This document shows, one piece after another, positions 63,702 through 64,000 of a stretch of DNA of 64,000 bases; positions within the stretch are counted from its first letter, which is position 1; the number at the start of each line of letters is the position of its first letter. The stretch is taken from positions 121,719,869 through 121,783,868 of the forward strand of contig NC_081554.1 in NCBI RefSeq assembly GCF_963082655.1, read 5' to 3'. Made by a program: the position numbers and the translations under genes. The notes below the pieces were generated by a model that ran no database searches, was not told the DNA's origin, and saw nothing but the letters and a program-made list of their open reading frames with translations. The stretch comes from Stomoxys calcitrans. Taxonomy: Eukaryota > Arthropoda > Insecta > Diptera > Muscidae.

Positions 63702-64000
63702 TGAAGGAGCAGAAGGGAGGGCCAGTGCAATTCTGGGACTCCTTCTGCACATCTAGATGTTGCGTTGCTTTTTCATCAACGTTAACTCTATTGTCGCTAC
63801 TTACAAGCGACACTACTTGGAGAGATTTGCTGAACAACATGATGTGGACATACTCCTGGTTGCTGAACACAGACTTTCACACAGATACGACCTCCAATTC
63901 GATGATTGCAAGGTGTACCGGCAGGATAGAATGAACGACATGAGAGGAGGAGGGACGGCCATACTTGTCAAGTAGCGGATACGATCGGAGAGTACACGGC
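63702..64000 (+). mobile_element. Inverted second copy of the family F endonuclease start
   Basis: Plus-strand 63702-63980 repeats, in opposite direction, minus-strand 63153-62870. Frame 63757-63975 reads MLRCFFINVNSIVATYKRHY, AEHRLSHRYDLQFDDCKVYR and MRGGGTAILVK, then TAG at exactly the codon that is TAG in the other arm. It retains the LSHR codons missing in the other arm. The shared stop shows that both arms come from one dead copy by DNA rearrangement. The copy continues past the window edge. Confidence 0.88.

Overview
The window looks like nuclear heterochromatin from a higher fly. It contains no intact single-copy host gene. A muscid (Stomoxys/Musca-type) host is inferred from a dispersed repeat recognised from memory at about 4645-5128 and 46387-47369, a tRNA-derived SINE, Jockey- and LOA-type non-LTR retrotransposons, a copia element that uses the initiator-tRNA primer fragment, and fly-like core-histone sequence. 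The underlying locus appears to be a decayed tandem histone cluster. Pieces of H3, H4, H2A and H2B occur in the fly order H2B(-) H2A(+) H4(-) H3(+), with the H2A-H4 convergent spacer and the H4/H3 divergent promoter, but every histone gene seen is broken. No H1 and no H3 beyond codon 15 were found.

The histone pieces are separated by many dead copies of related Jockey-like elements, which have a PRE_C2HC/CCHC gag, an APE endonuclease and an RT. I call the families A, B, C, D, F and G. D: 1720-4640(-), 15465-17925(+), 29815-30505(-), 43044-43735(+). A: 7198-11603(+), 29650-34560(+), with an A-like copy at 47370-48740(+). B: 11688-15465(+), 22271-29650(+), 34640-37790(+), with a B-like 3' end at 20936-22140(+). 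C: 40116-42806(-) and 53392-53760(+). G: 44900-46386(-). F: 60428-63700(-) and 63702-64000(+), with an F-like tail at 39030-39600. LOA-clade copies occupy 48900-54868. An EN-bearing non-LTR fragment of another group fills 1-1720. Three B copies start at the same place in the H3 coding sequence (Gly13/Lys14), and other families abut the H3, H4 and H2A leaders, H2B coding sequence and the H2A-H4 spacer, mostly in the sense direction of the adjacent histone gene.

Younger insertions lie on top of this. A 4.3-kb Ty1/copia element (24029-28332) has LTRs in which I see no difference and a GTTAG target duplication, and one frameshift. Two near-identical Tc1-type DD34E transposons (18645-20283 and 56239-57878) carry full 342-aa transposases and IR/DR ends, both at the same TA of the H4 downstream spacer. 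There are also a 438-bp hAT-like MITE in two copies (11091-11528, 34042-34479), a mariner MITE (728-964), a SINE (31440-31721) and the 3' part of a BEL/Pao-type retrovirus with an envelope-like ORF (37850-38995).

Two rearrangements stand out. About 3.7 kb (9412-13140, carrying the A 3' end, the MITE, H3 and the B 5' end) recurs at 32375-36100 with about 1% difference by eye. At 54563-60268 a LOA 5' end plus the H4 C-terminal half is repeated six times, apparently from a single join at a 4-bp GTAA microhomology. Only the two Tc1 transposases and the two copia ORFs look like recent, largely intact coding sequence.
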